Assembly: GCA_029099685.1 (NCBI GenBank)
Contig: JAQXOO010000026.1
Span: forward strand, 1-64,000
DNA from: Clostridia bacterium
GTDB lineage: Bacteria > Bacillota > Clostridia > Oscillospirales > Butyricicoccaceae
DNA: 64,000 bases
Direction: 5' to 3'
Shown: in pieces, positions 34,514 through 42,089 of the stretch
Layout of the letters: the number at the start of each line of letters is the position of its first letter
How positions within the stretch are numbered: the first letter of the stretch is position 1
Translations under genes and position numbers: made by a program
Notes under the pieces: generated by a model
What the model was told of the DNA's origin: nothing
Seen by the model: the letters and a program-made list of their open reading frames with translations, nothing else
The model's database searches: none

Positions 34514-34597
34514 CCGTCTCACGGAGCGCACATACGGGGCTTGACCCGATCCAAGTGCGCCATTGGTATCTGTTCGACAAACTGGAGTTTACCCCAA

Positions 34598-35506
34598 TCA
34601 GCCGTTGGATACGGTGTTTTGCTTCCCATATTTTTCTTCCATTTCTTTCGTATGGGCATGAAGCAGTTCCAGCGCCCGTGCCTGAATGCAGGAGAGATTC
34701 GTTGGATCCGTATCTGCAAACGCGGGTTTGAGCCTCGCAGAAGCGATCGCATGACTATCGTCCGGTTTGCTTTCATCCGCTGCCGACAAGAACTCTTGCA
34801 GCAAGCCCAAATCGCTGGAGTAATGGAGCTCCACAAGTTTTGCCCGGTATTCCAGTTCCGCTGGAGTGATTCCCGGGAATTGTTTCATATCTACGGTATG
34901 CTGCGCTTCGTGCTTCAGAAGAGAAACGAGAAACCGCTCGCTTTCAAAATCATACGCCTGCTCAATACAGTTGATCGTGCCGTCGGGCGAAGCCCAGCCG
35001 CCCGTACCGTACCTGCCGAAGGTCAGATAATCCATCCAACTGCGGAATACAAAGCCTTTGAGAATGTTGACCGTATATTCCGCCGTTCCCCCCGGCAGCT
35101 CGACACGGTAAACAGTCGGAACAGTATCCCGCCAGATATACGGGCCGTAATACCCCTGGGTTTTCCCGAAAAGCGCATGATAGCCCTTCGCTTCAAACAC
35201 CGATTGAAGCTTCTCGGTCAAAAGCGCTTCCTCTGCGTCCGGCACATCCAGGAGCACTTTCAGTTGTGTCAGCAGATTGTCTGCGGCCTCTGCCTCCGGC
35301 AACCCGCAATAAAAGGTATCGCGGAAATAAACCTGATACAAACGCAGGATATCGTTGAGTATGTCCGGTATTTCAAACGTGCGGTATTCGCAATTTTCAA
35401 AAATCGCCACATACGCAGGAAGAATGTCTTTGAATTCCTCGTGATCGCGCATGTATGCAATGGCGCCCTGCAAGTCTCCATTCAAAAAAAACTGACTGAT
35501 TTGCAC
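34598..35506 (-). CDS. Orphan protein with HEXXH zinc-protease motif
   Basis: A 302-residue protein without signal peptide or membrane segments. Residues 199-203 read HEAQH, followed by D206 and by ELEYRAKLVEL with glutamates at 217 and 219. This is the arrangement of zinc metallopeptidases of the gluzincin kind, where a downstream Glu is the third ligand. The N-terminal 120 residues are helical and acidic. I do not recognise the family. It starts at GTG 35506 with AGGAGAG upstream. The gene is more AT-rich than its surroundings, and the second copy of the dispersed repeat begins 24 bases upstream. Foreign origin is likely. Confidence 0.7.
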   Translation of the reverse strand: MQISQFFLNGDLQGAIAYMRDHEEFKDILPAYVAIFENCEYRTFEIPDILNDILRLYQVYFRDTFYCGLPEAEAADNLLTQLKVLLDVPDAEEALLTEKLQSVFEAKGYHALFGKTQGYYGPYIWRDTVPTVYRVELPGGTAEYTVNILKGFVFRSWMDYLTFGRYGTGGWASPDGTINCIEQAYDFESERFLVSLLKHEAQHTVDMKQFPGITPAELEYRAKLVELHYSSDLGLLQEFLSAADESKPDDSHAIASARLKPAFADTDPTNLSCIQARALELLHAHTKEMEEKYGKQNTVSNG

Positions 35507-35530
35507 GCCTGCTCTCTCCTCTATAAAATT

Positions 35531-35668
35531 CAGTTTACAGGTCTGTTGGGCTCCATGTTATCACATAGCCGGGAAGAACGCAAGAACAGCCACAGCAGTT
35601 CAAACCATCCGCTGTGACTGTCAACTGTCTTATGCCCACCGCGCTTTCGGCGGGTATTTTTGCTGGGC
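35531..35668 (-). repeat. Dispersed repeat, copy B (promoter-like cassette)
   Basis: Matches 12502-12636 along its length. Minus-strand TTGCGT (35578-35583) and TAACAT (35555-35560) keep the same 17-base spacer as in copy A and point into the HEXXH orphan gene. A hairpin with a T-run on the plus strand closes the far end (about 35636-35661). The two copies lie about 23 kb apart in the same orientation. Confidence 0.7.
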
Positions 35669-35687
35669 ACAGGCGTGGAGCGGCGAC

Positions 35688-35719
35688 AAAAAAGGGAGGG
35701 CAAAAGCCCTCCCTTTTTA
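35688..35719. terminator. Bidirectional terminator
   Basis: Stem AAAGGGAGGGC/GCCCTCCCTTT with A- and T-runs on both sides. It ends the EamA transporter gene on the minus strand. Confidence 0.8.
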
Positions 35720-35725
35720 CGCAGG

Positions 35726-36649
35726 TCACGCGTCGTAGACGCCCATGATAATGATGCCGGTGACTGCAACAGCAATGCAGAGATAGTGCTTCCAGCTCAG
35801 CTTTTCCTTCAGGAAAATACGGCTCCAAAGCACCGACGCGGCGCAGTAAGCGGAAATAATGGGCGCGGACATGGCCAGATGGGCGGTGTCGGCGATGGCG
35901 TAGATGTAGGCGAACTGGCCCACGGTCTCGAAGCAGGCGCCGATGTATTTGGGCGCTTCCATTTTGGGCACCAGCCGGTCCTTTTTGATGAGGACCACAT
36001 AGATGAAGCACAGCACACCCGCCAGCAAAAAGGTCAGCTCATAGGCCACGTTGGCGCTGGCCTCATAATCCGCCACCGTCTGGCTCAGCTTGTCCAGCAC
36101 CAGGTTGTCGGCAAAGGTGCCGGCGGCGTCCAGAACACAGTAAAGCACCGGCAGGGCCAGGGCGATCCAGCTTTTGGCGTACTTGAAGTTGCCGGCCTCC
36201 TGCCGGGCGGCACGCAGCTGGTCATCCTCCCGGAATTCCACCACGCCCAGGCCGATGACACCGGCGCATACCAGCGCCACGGCGAACAGCACAGCCGGGG
36301 GATAGCTCTCGCCCAGGGTGAGCACGGCCAGGATGGCCACCAGCGCGCCGGAGGCGTTGCAGATGGGGGAGGAGATGGAAAGCTCGATGTAACGCAGGCC
36401 CAGGTAGCCCATGGCCATGGACAAAATGTAAAGCAGGGACACAGGCAGGTAGGTCAAAAGGATGTTCAGGCTGATCTCCGTCCCGCCCACGAAGATCTCG
36501 TAGCAGGCGTGAAGGCCCATGACCACACCCACGGCCATGACCATCTTCAAATGGCTGTATTTGTCGCGGCTGTCACGGCAGCCGATCTTGGAAAACAGGT
36601 CAGAACCGCTCCAGCAGAGCAAAGCGGCAATTGCAAGCCAAAACCACAT
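35726..36649 (-). CDS. EamA/DMT family transporter
   Basis: A 307-residue protein with ten predicted helices in two EamA halves. Typical segments are YLGLRYIELSISSPICNASGALVAILA and, in the second half, APIISAYCAASVLWSRIFLKEKLSWKHYL. The drug/metabolite transporter family exports or imports amino acids and other small metabolites; the substrate is unknown. The start codon has only a weak ribosome binding site. It lies 108 bases after the Asp/Glu racemase gene, so an amino acid related role is conceivable. Confidence 0.85.
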   Translation of the reverse strand: MWFWLAIAALLCWSGSDLFSKIGCRDSRDKYSHLKMVMAVGVVMGLHACYEIFVGGTEISLNILLTYLPVSLLYILSMAMGYLGLRYIELSISSPICNASGALVAILAVLTLGESYPPAVLFAVALVCAGVIGLGVVEFREDDQLRAARQEAGNFKYAKSWIALALPVLYCVLDAAGTFADNLVLDKLSQTVADYEASANVAYELTFLLAGVLCFIYVVLIKKDRLVPKMEAPKYIGACFETVGQFAYIYAIADTAHLAMSAPIISAYCAASVLWSRIFLKEKLSWKHYLCIAVAVTGIIIMGVYDA

Positions 36650-36757
36650 AGAAATTTCTCACTTTCTTTTTTCGTATTTTTTTGTCAAAGTGCAGAAGCT
36701 CCCATGGGCGGCGGCCGCAGCTGCGGACTCACCGGCTTGCATTTCCGGAACACGGGA

Positions 36758-37459
36758 TTATTTCAGTTCATAGCCGCAGAACAGGATAGCGGCCTTCGCA
36801 AGCTCGGAGGTGGGATCGATGAAATCGCCGGGCAGGGCCAGCTCCTGGGCCACGATGGGCAGTTCGGTGCAGCCCAGGATGAAGTAGTCCGCGCCCCGGG
36901 CGGACAGATCGGCCAGCAGCGCCTCCATGGGCTGACGGACGGTCTCCAGGGGCTTTCCGCCCTTGACGCAGTCATAGATGGCGTACATCAGCACGTCCCG
37001 CTGGGCCTCGTCGGGCAAGATGCAGGATACGCCCTCGGCCTCCAGGGCGCGCTCGTACAGGCCGGAGGCCAGGGTCCCACGGGTGGCCAGGACGCAGGCT
37101 GTCTTGCCGGGGAAGCGCAGGGCGCAGGCCTTGGCGGTCTCGGCCAGCATACTGATGAAGGGGACCCGGGTCTGCTCCTGCAGCCGGGGCAGGAAGTAGT
37201 GGGCGGTGTTGCAGGGCATGATGATGCAGTCCGCGCCGCAGGCCTCCAGATGGCGCAGGGCGTCGCTCATCTGGGGCACGGGATCGGCACCGCCGGACAG
37301 GATGGCGGCGGTGCGGTCGGGGATCTGGCTGTTGTTGTCGATGTAGATGCGGATGTGCTCGTTGTCCGAGCCGGCCTTGGTCATCAGAACGATCTTGCGG
37401 AACAGGTCGGCGGTGGCCAGGGGACCCATGCCGCCCAGAATGCCGATGGTTTTTTTCAT
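36758..37459 (-). CDS. Aspartate/glutamate racemase family protein
   Basis: A 233-residue cofactor-independent racemase. The two catalytic cysteines are in MPCNTAHYF and LGCTELP, and the N-terminus GILGGMGPLATADLF is that of the RacX/YgeA-like aspartate racemases. It makes or removes D-aspartate or D-glutamate, or a broader set of D-amino acids. ATG 37459 follows AAAGGAG; an upstream in-frame ATG is not supported. It has its own promoter and may be co-transcribed with the EamA transporter. Confidence 0.88.
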   Translation of the reverse strand: MKKTIGILGGMGPLATADLFRKIVLMTKAGSDNEHIRIYIDNNSQIPDRTAAILSGGADPVPQMSDALRHLEACGADCIIMPCNTAHYFLPRLQEQTRVPFISMLAETAKACALRFPGKTACVLATRGTLASGLYERALEAEGVSCILPDEAQRDVLMYAIYDCVKGGKPLETVRQPMEALLADLSARGADYFILGCTELPIVAQELALPGDFIDPTSELAKAAILFCGYELK

Positions 37460-37497
37460 AGGAAAAAGCTCCTTTAAAGAACACAAAATTTGATATC

Positions 37498-37526
37498 AAT
37501 ATACAGGAAAACAGACAAAAATGCAA
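37498..37526 (-). promoter_or_regulatory. Promoter of the racemase gene
   Basis: On the minus strand TTGCAT and TATATT are separated by 17 bases, about 38 bases before the start codon. Confidence 0.7.
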
Positions 37527-37580
37527 GGAAAAGCGCAAAAAAATCCCGAAGAACCGGGTTTTTTGAGGAAAAGGCGCAAC

Positions 37581-37612
37581 GAAAAACGGCTGCTGCCGAA
37601 GCAACAGCCGCC
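37581..37612 (-). terminator. Ferredoxin gene terminator
   Basis: On the minus strand CGGCTGtTGC/GCAgCAGCCG with a TTCG loop is followed by TTTTT. A second weaker hairpin follows at about 37548-37567. Confidence 0.8.
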
Positions 37613-37625
37613 TTCAAGTTTGAGA

Positions 37626-37793
37626 TTATTCGGCGATAGCGCCCATGGGGCAAGCACCGGCGCAAGTACCGCAGCTCACGCAGGCGTTCTCATCGATCTC
37701 GTACTTACCGCCGGCGTCCTTGATAGCGCCAACGGGGCAAGCACCGGCGCAGGTACCGCAGCCGACGCAAGCATCAGAAATTTTGTATGCCAT
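37626..37793 (-). CDS. 2[4Fe-4S] ferredoxin, clostridial type
   Basis: The 55-residue protein has two CxGCGTCAGACP-type motifs (CVGCGTCAGACP and CVSCGTCAGACP) that hold two 4Fe-4S clusters. It is the low-potential electron carrier used by pyruvate:ferredoxin oxidoreductase, hydrogenase and the electron-bifurcating butyryl-CoA dehydrogenase. The ATG follows GGAGGTG by seven bases. It stands alone, with its own promoter and terminator, and has the biased codons of a highly expressed gene. Confidence 0.95.
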   Translation of the reverse strand: MAYKISDACVGCGTCAGACPVGAIKDAGGKYEIDENACVSCGTCAGACPMGAIAE

Positions 37794-37826
37794 TTTGAAA
37801 GCACCTCCTGTCTAAATCTATCCACT

Positions 37827-37854
37827 ATTCTATCAGAAAAAATAAAAAATGCAA
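37827..37854 (-). promoter_or_regulatory. Ferredoxin gene promoter
   Basis: On the minus strand TTGCAT and TAGAAT are separated by 16 bases, 33 bases before the start codon. Confidence 0.7.
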
Positions 37855-37925
37855 CGGTTATTTCTCGAAATAATCAGGGAAATAATCGGATGTTTTTTGG
37901 AAAGGATACCAACGGAGGTGATTCC

Positions 37926-38033
37926 ATGAAAAAGAAGCAGCAGAAACCAGAGGATATGCAGCCCGCCGACAACCGGCTGACCATGTCCACCCAGCACGAG
38001 GACCGGTTCACGCCGCCTCAGGTAAAGGCATGA
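37926..38033 (+). CDS. 35-residue hydrophilic protein coupled to the ClpC-like gene
   Basis: The frame opens MKKKQQKPEDMQPADNRL and continues with MSTQHEDRFTPPQVKA. It is highly hydrophilic and probably disordered. The ATG has a strong GGAGGTG site six bases upstream. Its stop overlaps the start of the ClpC-like gene by four bases (ATGA), so it is either a small protein made with the ATPase or a coupling leader. I recognise no family. Confidence 0.6.
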   Translation: MKKKQQKPEDMQPADNRLTMSTQHEDRFTPPQVKA

Positions 38034-40207
38034 TGGAGCAGCGGTTTTCACAGAGCGGACAGCGGGCGCTGGTCTGGGCCTATCAGGCGGCAAAGCGGCT
38101 GGGCCACGGGGCCATCGGGCCGGAGCACCTGCTGCTGGGCGCCCTGCATGAGGAGGACGGCGCCCTTGCCCTGCAGGCCGAGGAGGTGGTGGTCCGCCTT
38201 ATGGACCGGCAGCAGGACCGGGACGCGCCCACCGCCCTGACCGAACAGGGCGCGGCGGTCATCCAGCAGGCGGCGGCACTGGCAGCCCCCCACGGCATCA
38301 TCACCGCACGGTGGCTGCTGCTGGCGCTGCTGCAGGATCCCGCCGGCCCGGGCGCGGACATCCTGTGCCGGTGCGGTCCCCAGGGCGATGCCCTGCGCCG
38401 CAGGCTGCAGGAGCGTTCCGGTCCCGCCCGGAACAGCGCCCGCAGGGAGCTGAAGCTGACCCTGCAGTTCGGAGAGGACATGACCGCCCGGGCCATGGCG
38501 GGGGGATACGACCCGGTGGCCTGCCGGGACGGAGAGATCCGGCGGATCATGCAGATCCTGTCCCGGCGGCAAAAGAGCAACCCCGTGCTGCTGGGCCCCG
38601 CCGGCGTGGGCAAGACCGCCCTGGTGGAGGGCCTGGTCCAGCGGATCGCCGAGGGGCAGGCGCCCGCCTGCCTGCTGGGCAAGCGGGTGGTCTCCCTCAG
38701 TCTGGCAGGCATGGTGGCGGGCACCAAATACCGGGGCGAGTTCGAGGAGCGGGTGCGCTCCATGCTCAGCGAGGTCCGGGCGGCGGGGGATGTGATCCTG
38801 TTCATCGACGAGCTGCACACCATCTGCGGCGCGGGCTCCGCCGAGGGGGCCATCGACGCGGGCAACCTGCTGAAGCCGGCTCTGGCCCGGGGCGGACTTC
38901 AGGTCATCGGCGCCACCACCGGGGCGGAGTTCAAAAAATACATCAGCCGGGACAGCGCGCTGGCGCGGCGGTTCCGGCCGGTGGAGGTGCGGGAGACCAC
39001 GGCGGAGGAGACTGCCATTATCCTCAGGGCGCTGCGGCCCCGGTACGAGCGGCATCACGGCGTCACCATCACCGACGGCGCCCTGACGGCGGCGGCGGAG
39101 CTTTCTCCCCGGTGCGTCATGGGGCGGGCCGACCCCGACCGGTCGGTGGATCTGATGGACGAGGCGGCGGCCTGCGCCGCCATGGACGGCGCACTCCGGG
39201 TGACGGAGGAGCACGTGCAGCGGGTAGCCCGCATCCTCCGGGGCGGAGCCTGGGAGGGCCGCCGCCAGGGCGGACTGCGGATGCTGGGGCTGGAGGAGGC
39301 GCTGTCCCGGCAGGTGTTCGGCCAGCGCGAGGCCGTGGAGCAGGTGGCCCGGGCCATGGTGCGGAGATGCGCATTCCCCGGCGGGGAACGGCCCCTGGGC
39401 GGCTTTTTGTTCTGCGGCCCCAGCGGCGTGGGCAAGACCAGCCTGGCAAAGGCCCTGGCGGAACAGCTCTGGCCCGGCCAGGGCAGCCTGATCCGCCTGG
39501 ACATGAGTGAATATCTGGAAAAGCACAGCGTCAGCCGGCTCATCGGCTCGCCGCCGGGCTATGTGGGCTACGGAGAGGGCGGGCAGCTCACCGAGCGGGT
39601 CAAGGCGAAGCCTTCGTCGGTGGTGCTGCTGGACGAGGTGGAAAAGGCCCACCCGGAGGTGCTCAACCTGCTGCTGCAGATGCTGGAGGAGGGTCAGCTC
39701 ACCGACGGCACCGGCCAGCAGGTGAGCTTTCGGGACACGGTGGTGATCCTCACCTCCAATCTGGGCAGCGAGGCGGTGAGCGCCAAAAGCTGCGGATTTG
39801 TGCGGCAGGAGGGCGCGGCCCTGGCAAAGGAGCGGGTGATGGCCGCGGTGAAGCAGGCCCTCCGGCCCGAGCTGCTGGCCCGGCTGGACGGCGTGGTGCT
39901 GTTTCAGCCCCTGGGGCGGGAGCACCTGCGGGACATCCTGCGGCGGGAGCTGGAGGAACTGGCACGGATGTGCCGGCGGCAGGATGTGACGCTGTGCTGG
40001 GACGAGCGGGCGGAGCAGGCGCTGCTGGCGGGCTGCGGAGACCCGGCATTGGGAGCGCGGCCGCTGCGTCAGCTGGTGGAAAAACAGGCGGAGGACCCGC
40101 TGGCGGCGGCCATTTTGGCGGGCGCCGGGGGGAAGACCGCCCGGCTGACGGCGGAAAACGGCGCGGTCAGGGTGCTGTGGGAGCAGCCCGCGCCGGCAGA
40201 GGTATAG
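38030..40207 (+). CDS. ClpC/ClpA-type AAA+ protease ATPase lacking the middle domain
   Basis: A 725-residue Hsp100 unfoldase. The N-domain (Clp_N repeats) covers about 1-140. D1 has Walker A GPAGVGKT and Walker B ILFIDELHT. D2 has GPSGVGKT and VVLLDEVEKAHP, with the C-terminal D2-small domain to the end. The coiled-coil M/UVR domain that normally interrupts D1 in ClpC is absent, so it is built like ClpA. A KSCGF loop stands where ClpP-binding ATPases carry IGF/LGF/IGL, so ClpP interaction is plausible but the tripeptide is atypical. No clpP, mcsA or mcsB is nearby. Confidence 0.9.
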   Translation: MMEQRFSQSGQRALVWAYQAAKRLGHGAIGPEHLLLGALHEEDGALALQAEEVVVRLMDRQQDRDAPTALTEQGAAVIQQAAALAAPHGIITARWLLLALLQDPAGPGADILCRCGPQGDALRRRLQERSGPARNSARRELKLTLQFGEDMTARAMAGGYDPVACRDGEIRRIMQILSRRQKSNPVLLGPAGVGKTALVEGLVQRIAEGQAPACLLGKRVVSLSLAGMVAGTKYRGEFEERVRSMLSEVRAAGDVILFIDELHTICGAGSAEGAIDAGNLLKPALARGGLQVIGATTGAEFKKYISRDSALARRFRPVEVRETTAEETAIILRALRPRYERHHGVTITDGALTAAAELSPRCVMGRADPDRSVDLMDEAAACAAMDGALRVTEEHVQRVARILRGGAWEGRRQGGLRMLGLEEALSRQVFGQREAVEQVARAMVRRCAFPGGERPLGGFLFCGPSGVGKTSLAKALAEQLWPGQGSLIRLDMSEYLEKHSVSRLIGSPPGYVGYGEGGQLTERVKAKPSSVVLLDEVEKAHPEVLNLLLQMLEEGQLTDGTGQQVSFRDTVVILTSNLGSEAVSAKSCGFVRQEGAALAKERVMAAVKQALRPELLARLDGVVLFQPLGREHLRDILRRELEELARMCRRQDVTLCWDERAEQALLAGCGDPALGARPLRQLVEKQAEDPLAAAILAGAGGKTARLTAENGAVRVLWEQPAPAEV

Positions 40208-40245
40208 CAAAGCCCCGCGGGCCGGGCGGCTGCGGCGGAGAAAAC

Positions 40246-40288
40246 AAGAGCGGATCAGGCCATACAGGAGCCTGCCGCTCTTTTTTTG
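40246..40288 (+). terminator. Terminator of the ClpC-like gene
   Basis: Stem AGAGCGG..CAGGC/GCCTG.CCGCTCT followed by seven T. Confidence 0.8.
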
Positions 40289-40297
40289 CACTTTTGC

Positions 40298-40326
40298 TTG
40301 CATCCGGAGCGGAAAAAAGCTATAAT
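40298..40326 (+). promoter_or_regulatory. gltX promoter
   Basis: TTGCAT and a perfect TATAAT with a 17-base spacer, 54 bases before the gltX ATG. The leader is too short for a T-box. It may drive the long run through thiI and cinA. Confidence 0.8.
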
Positions 40327-40380
40327 AAACTGATAAAATACGAGAAGTATGCAGATTTTTCTTGCAGGAGTGATCAATAC

Positions 40381-42069
40381 ATGACCGATTATGCCAAACT
40401 GGCCCAACTGTTGTTCCCCCACGTGACCCAGACGCCCCAGCAGCTCATGGAGGCCCAATTCCCGCCCCGGCAGCTGAAGGACGGCGCCCAGGTCACCCGC
40501 TTCGCGCCCAGCCCCACCGGCTTTCTGCACATCGGCGGCGTGTTTTCCGCCATGGTGTCCGAGCGGGTGGCCCACACCACCGGAGGCCGGGTGATCCTGC
40601 GCATCGAGGATACCGACAAAAAACGCGAGGTGGAGGGCGGCGTGTCCCTCATCGCCCAGGGCCTGCGGGATTTCGGCATCACCTTTGACGAGGGCGCCAC
40701 CGGCGACGGCGCCGAGGAGGGCGCCTACGGCCCCTATACCCAGAGCCGCCGGGCGGAATATTACCATGTGTTCTGCAAGGACCTGGTGGAAAAGGGCCTG
40801 GCCTATCCCTGCTTCTGCACCGCGGAGGAGATCGCGCAGCTGCGGGCGCGGCAGGAGGAACAGGGCGTCACCCCCGGCTATTGGGGCGCGGATGCCCGCT
40901 GCCGGGACCTGACCCTGGAGCAGGTGGAGGAAAACCTCAGGGCCGGCAAGCCCTATGTCATGCGCCTGCGCTCCCCCGGCAAGCCCGGCGGCCGGGTCCG
41001 GTTCAAGGATGCCATCCGGGGCGACATCGAGATGGAGGAAAATTTCGTGGATGTGGTGCTGCTCAAGAGCGACGGCATCCCCACCTATCATTTCGCCCAC
41101 ATCGTGGATGACACCCTCATGCGGGTCACCCAGGTGGTCCGGGGAGACGAGTGGATCGCTTCCGCCCCCATCCATCTGCAGCTGTTCTGGCTGTGCGGGC
41201 TGAAGGCCCCCAAATACGGCCACATCGCCCCCATCATGAAGGAGGAGGACGGCTCCAGGCGCAAGCTCAGCAAGCGCAAGGACCCGGAGGCAGCCGTCAG
41301 CTTTTTCACGGAGGAGGGCTACCCCGCCGAGGCGGTGATGGAATATCTGCTGACCATCGCCAATTCCAATTTTGAGGACTGGCGCCGGCAGAACAAGACC
41401 GCCCATTACACCGAGTTCCCCTTTAAACTCAATAAAATGAGCGCCTCCGGCGCCCTGTTCGACCTGAAAAAGCTGAACAGCGTGTCCGCCGAGGTGATCT
41501 CCCGGCTGACGGCGGAGGAGGTGTATGACCAGGCTTCGGCCTGGGCCCAGCGCTATGACGGGGAGCTCTATGGCCTGCTGGCCGCCGACCCCGCCTATGC
41601 GAAGGCGCTGTTCGCCATCGACCGGGGCGGCAAAAAGCCCCGGAAGGACATCGTCCGCTGGAAGGACGTGTCCGGCTACGCCGCCTATTTCTACGACGGG
41701 CTGTTTGCCCGGGAGGAGACGCTGGAGCTGGACCGGGACCTGCAGAAGCAGGTGCTGGAGGCCTATCTCCCCGTGATGGACTGCGCCGACGACAAGGACA
41801 CCTGGTTCGGCAAAATGAAGGAGCTGTGCCCGGCGCTGGGCATGTCCCCGGATGTGAAGGCCTATAAGGAACACCCGGAGCAGTTCCGGGGCCACGTGGG
41901 CGACTTCAGCGCGGTGGTGCGCATGGCGGTCACCGGACGGAAGAACACCCCCGACCTTCACGCCGTCATGTCCCTGCTGGGGCAGGAAACGTGCCTGCGC
42001 CGGCTGAAAGAATACAGGGCGCTGCTGGACAGCGCCCCCTCCGGTGAAGCCGGAGCGGAGACCAAATGA
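40381..42069 (+). CDS. gltX: Glutamate--tRNA ligase
   Basis: A 562-residue class I synthetase. The HIGH-type motif is APSPTGFLHIGG and the KMSKS-type is RRKLSKRK. It is longer than the usual 480-500 residues, with a 38-residue N-terminal extension before the catalytic core and an enlarged anticodon domain. Such long forms occur in several Clostridia. The ATG follows GCAGGAG. Adjacent glnS means glutamine is charged directly here, so this enzyme is likely discriminating for tRNA-Glu. This is inferred from gene context. Confidence 0.94.
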   Translation: MTDYAKLAQLLFPHVTQTPQQLMEAQFPPRQLKDGAQVTRFAPSPTGFLHIGGVFSAMVSERVAHTTGGRVILRIEDTDKKREVEGGVSLIAQGLRDFGITFDEGATGDGAEEGAYGPYTQSRRAEYYHVFCKDLVEKGLAYPCFCTAEEIAQLRARQEEQGVTPGYWGADARCRDLTLEQVEENLRAGKPYVMRLRSPGKPGGRVRFKDAIRGDIEMEENFVDVVLLKSDGIPTYHFAHIVDDTLMRVTQVVRGDEWIASAPIHLQLFWLCGLKAPKYGHIAPIMKEEDGSRRKLSKRKDPEAAVSFFTEEGYPAEAVMEYLLTIANSNFEDWRRQNKTAHYTEFPFKLNKMSASGALFDLKKLNSVSAEVISRLTAEEVYDQASAWAQRYDGELYGLLAADPAYAKALFAIDRGGKKPRKDIVRWKDVSGYAAYFYDGLFAREETLELDRDLQKQVLEAYLPVMDCADDKDTWFGKMKELCPALGMSPDVKAYKEHPEQFRGHVGDFSAVVRMAVTGRKNTPDLHAVMSLLGQETCLRRLKEYRALLDSAPSGEAGAETK

Positions 42070-42089
42070 TTTTAGGAGTGATTTGAGAT

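Larger units (their letters stand above)
34312..34597. other. Hairpin-rich intergenic region without a gene
   Basis: Three strong inverted repeats lie between glmS and the convergent HEXXH orphan: 34335-34362, 34382-34416 and 34482-34513. Short open frames on the minus strand (for example 34298-34495) look like by-products of the hairpins. No tRNA or known RNA is seen. Confidence 0.5.

Noticed and set aside
34519..34836. Minus-strand frame ending MAHLDRVKPRMCAP
   Set aside because: Its first half is an alternative frame of the HEXXH gene and no start signal is present. The tail may be an old remnant, but I cannot support a gene.
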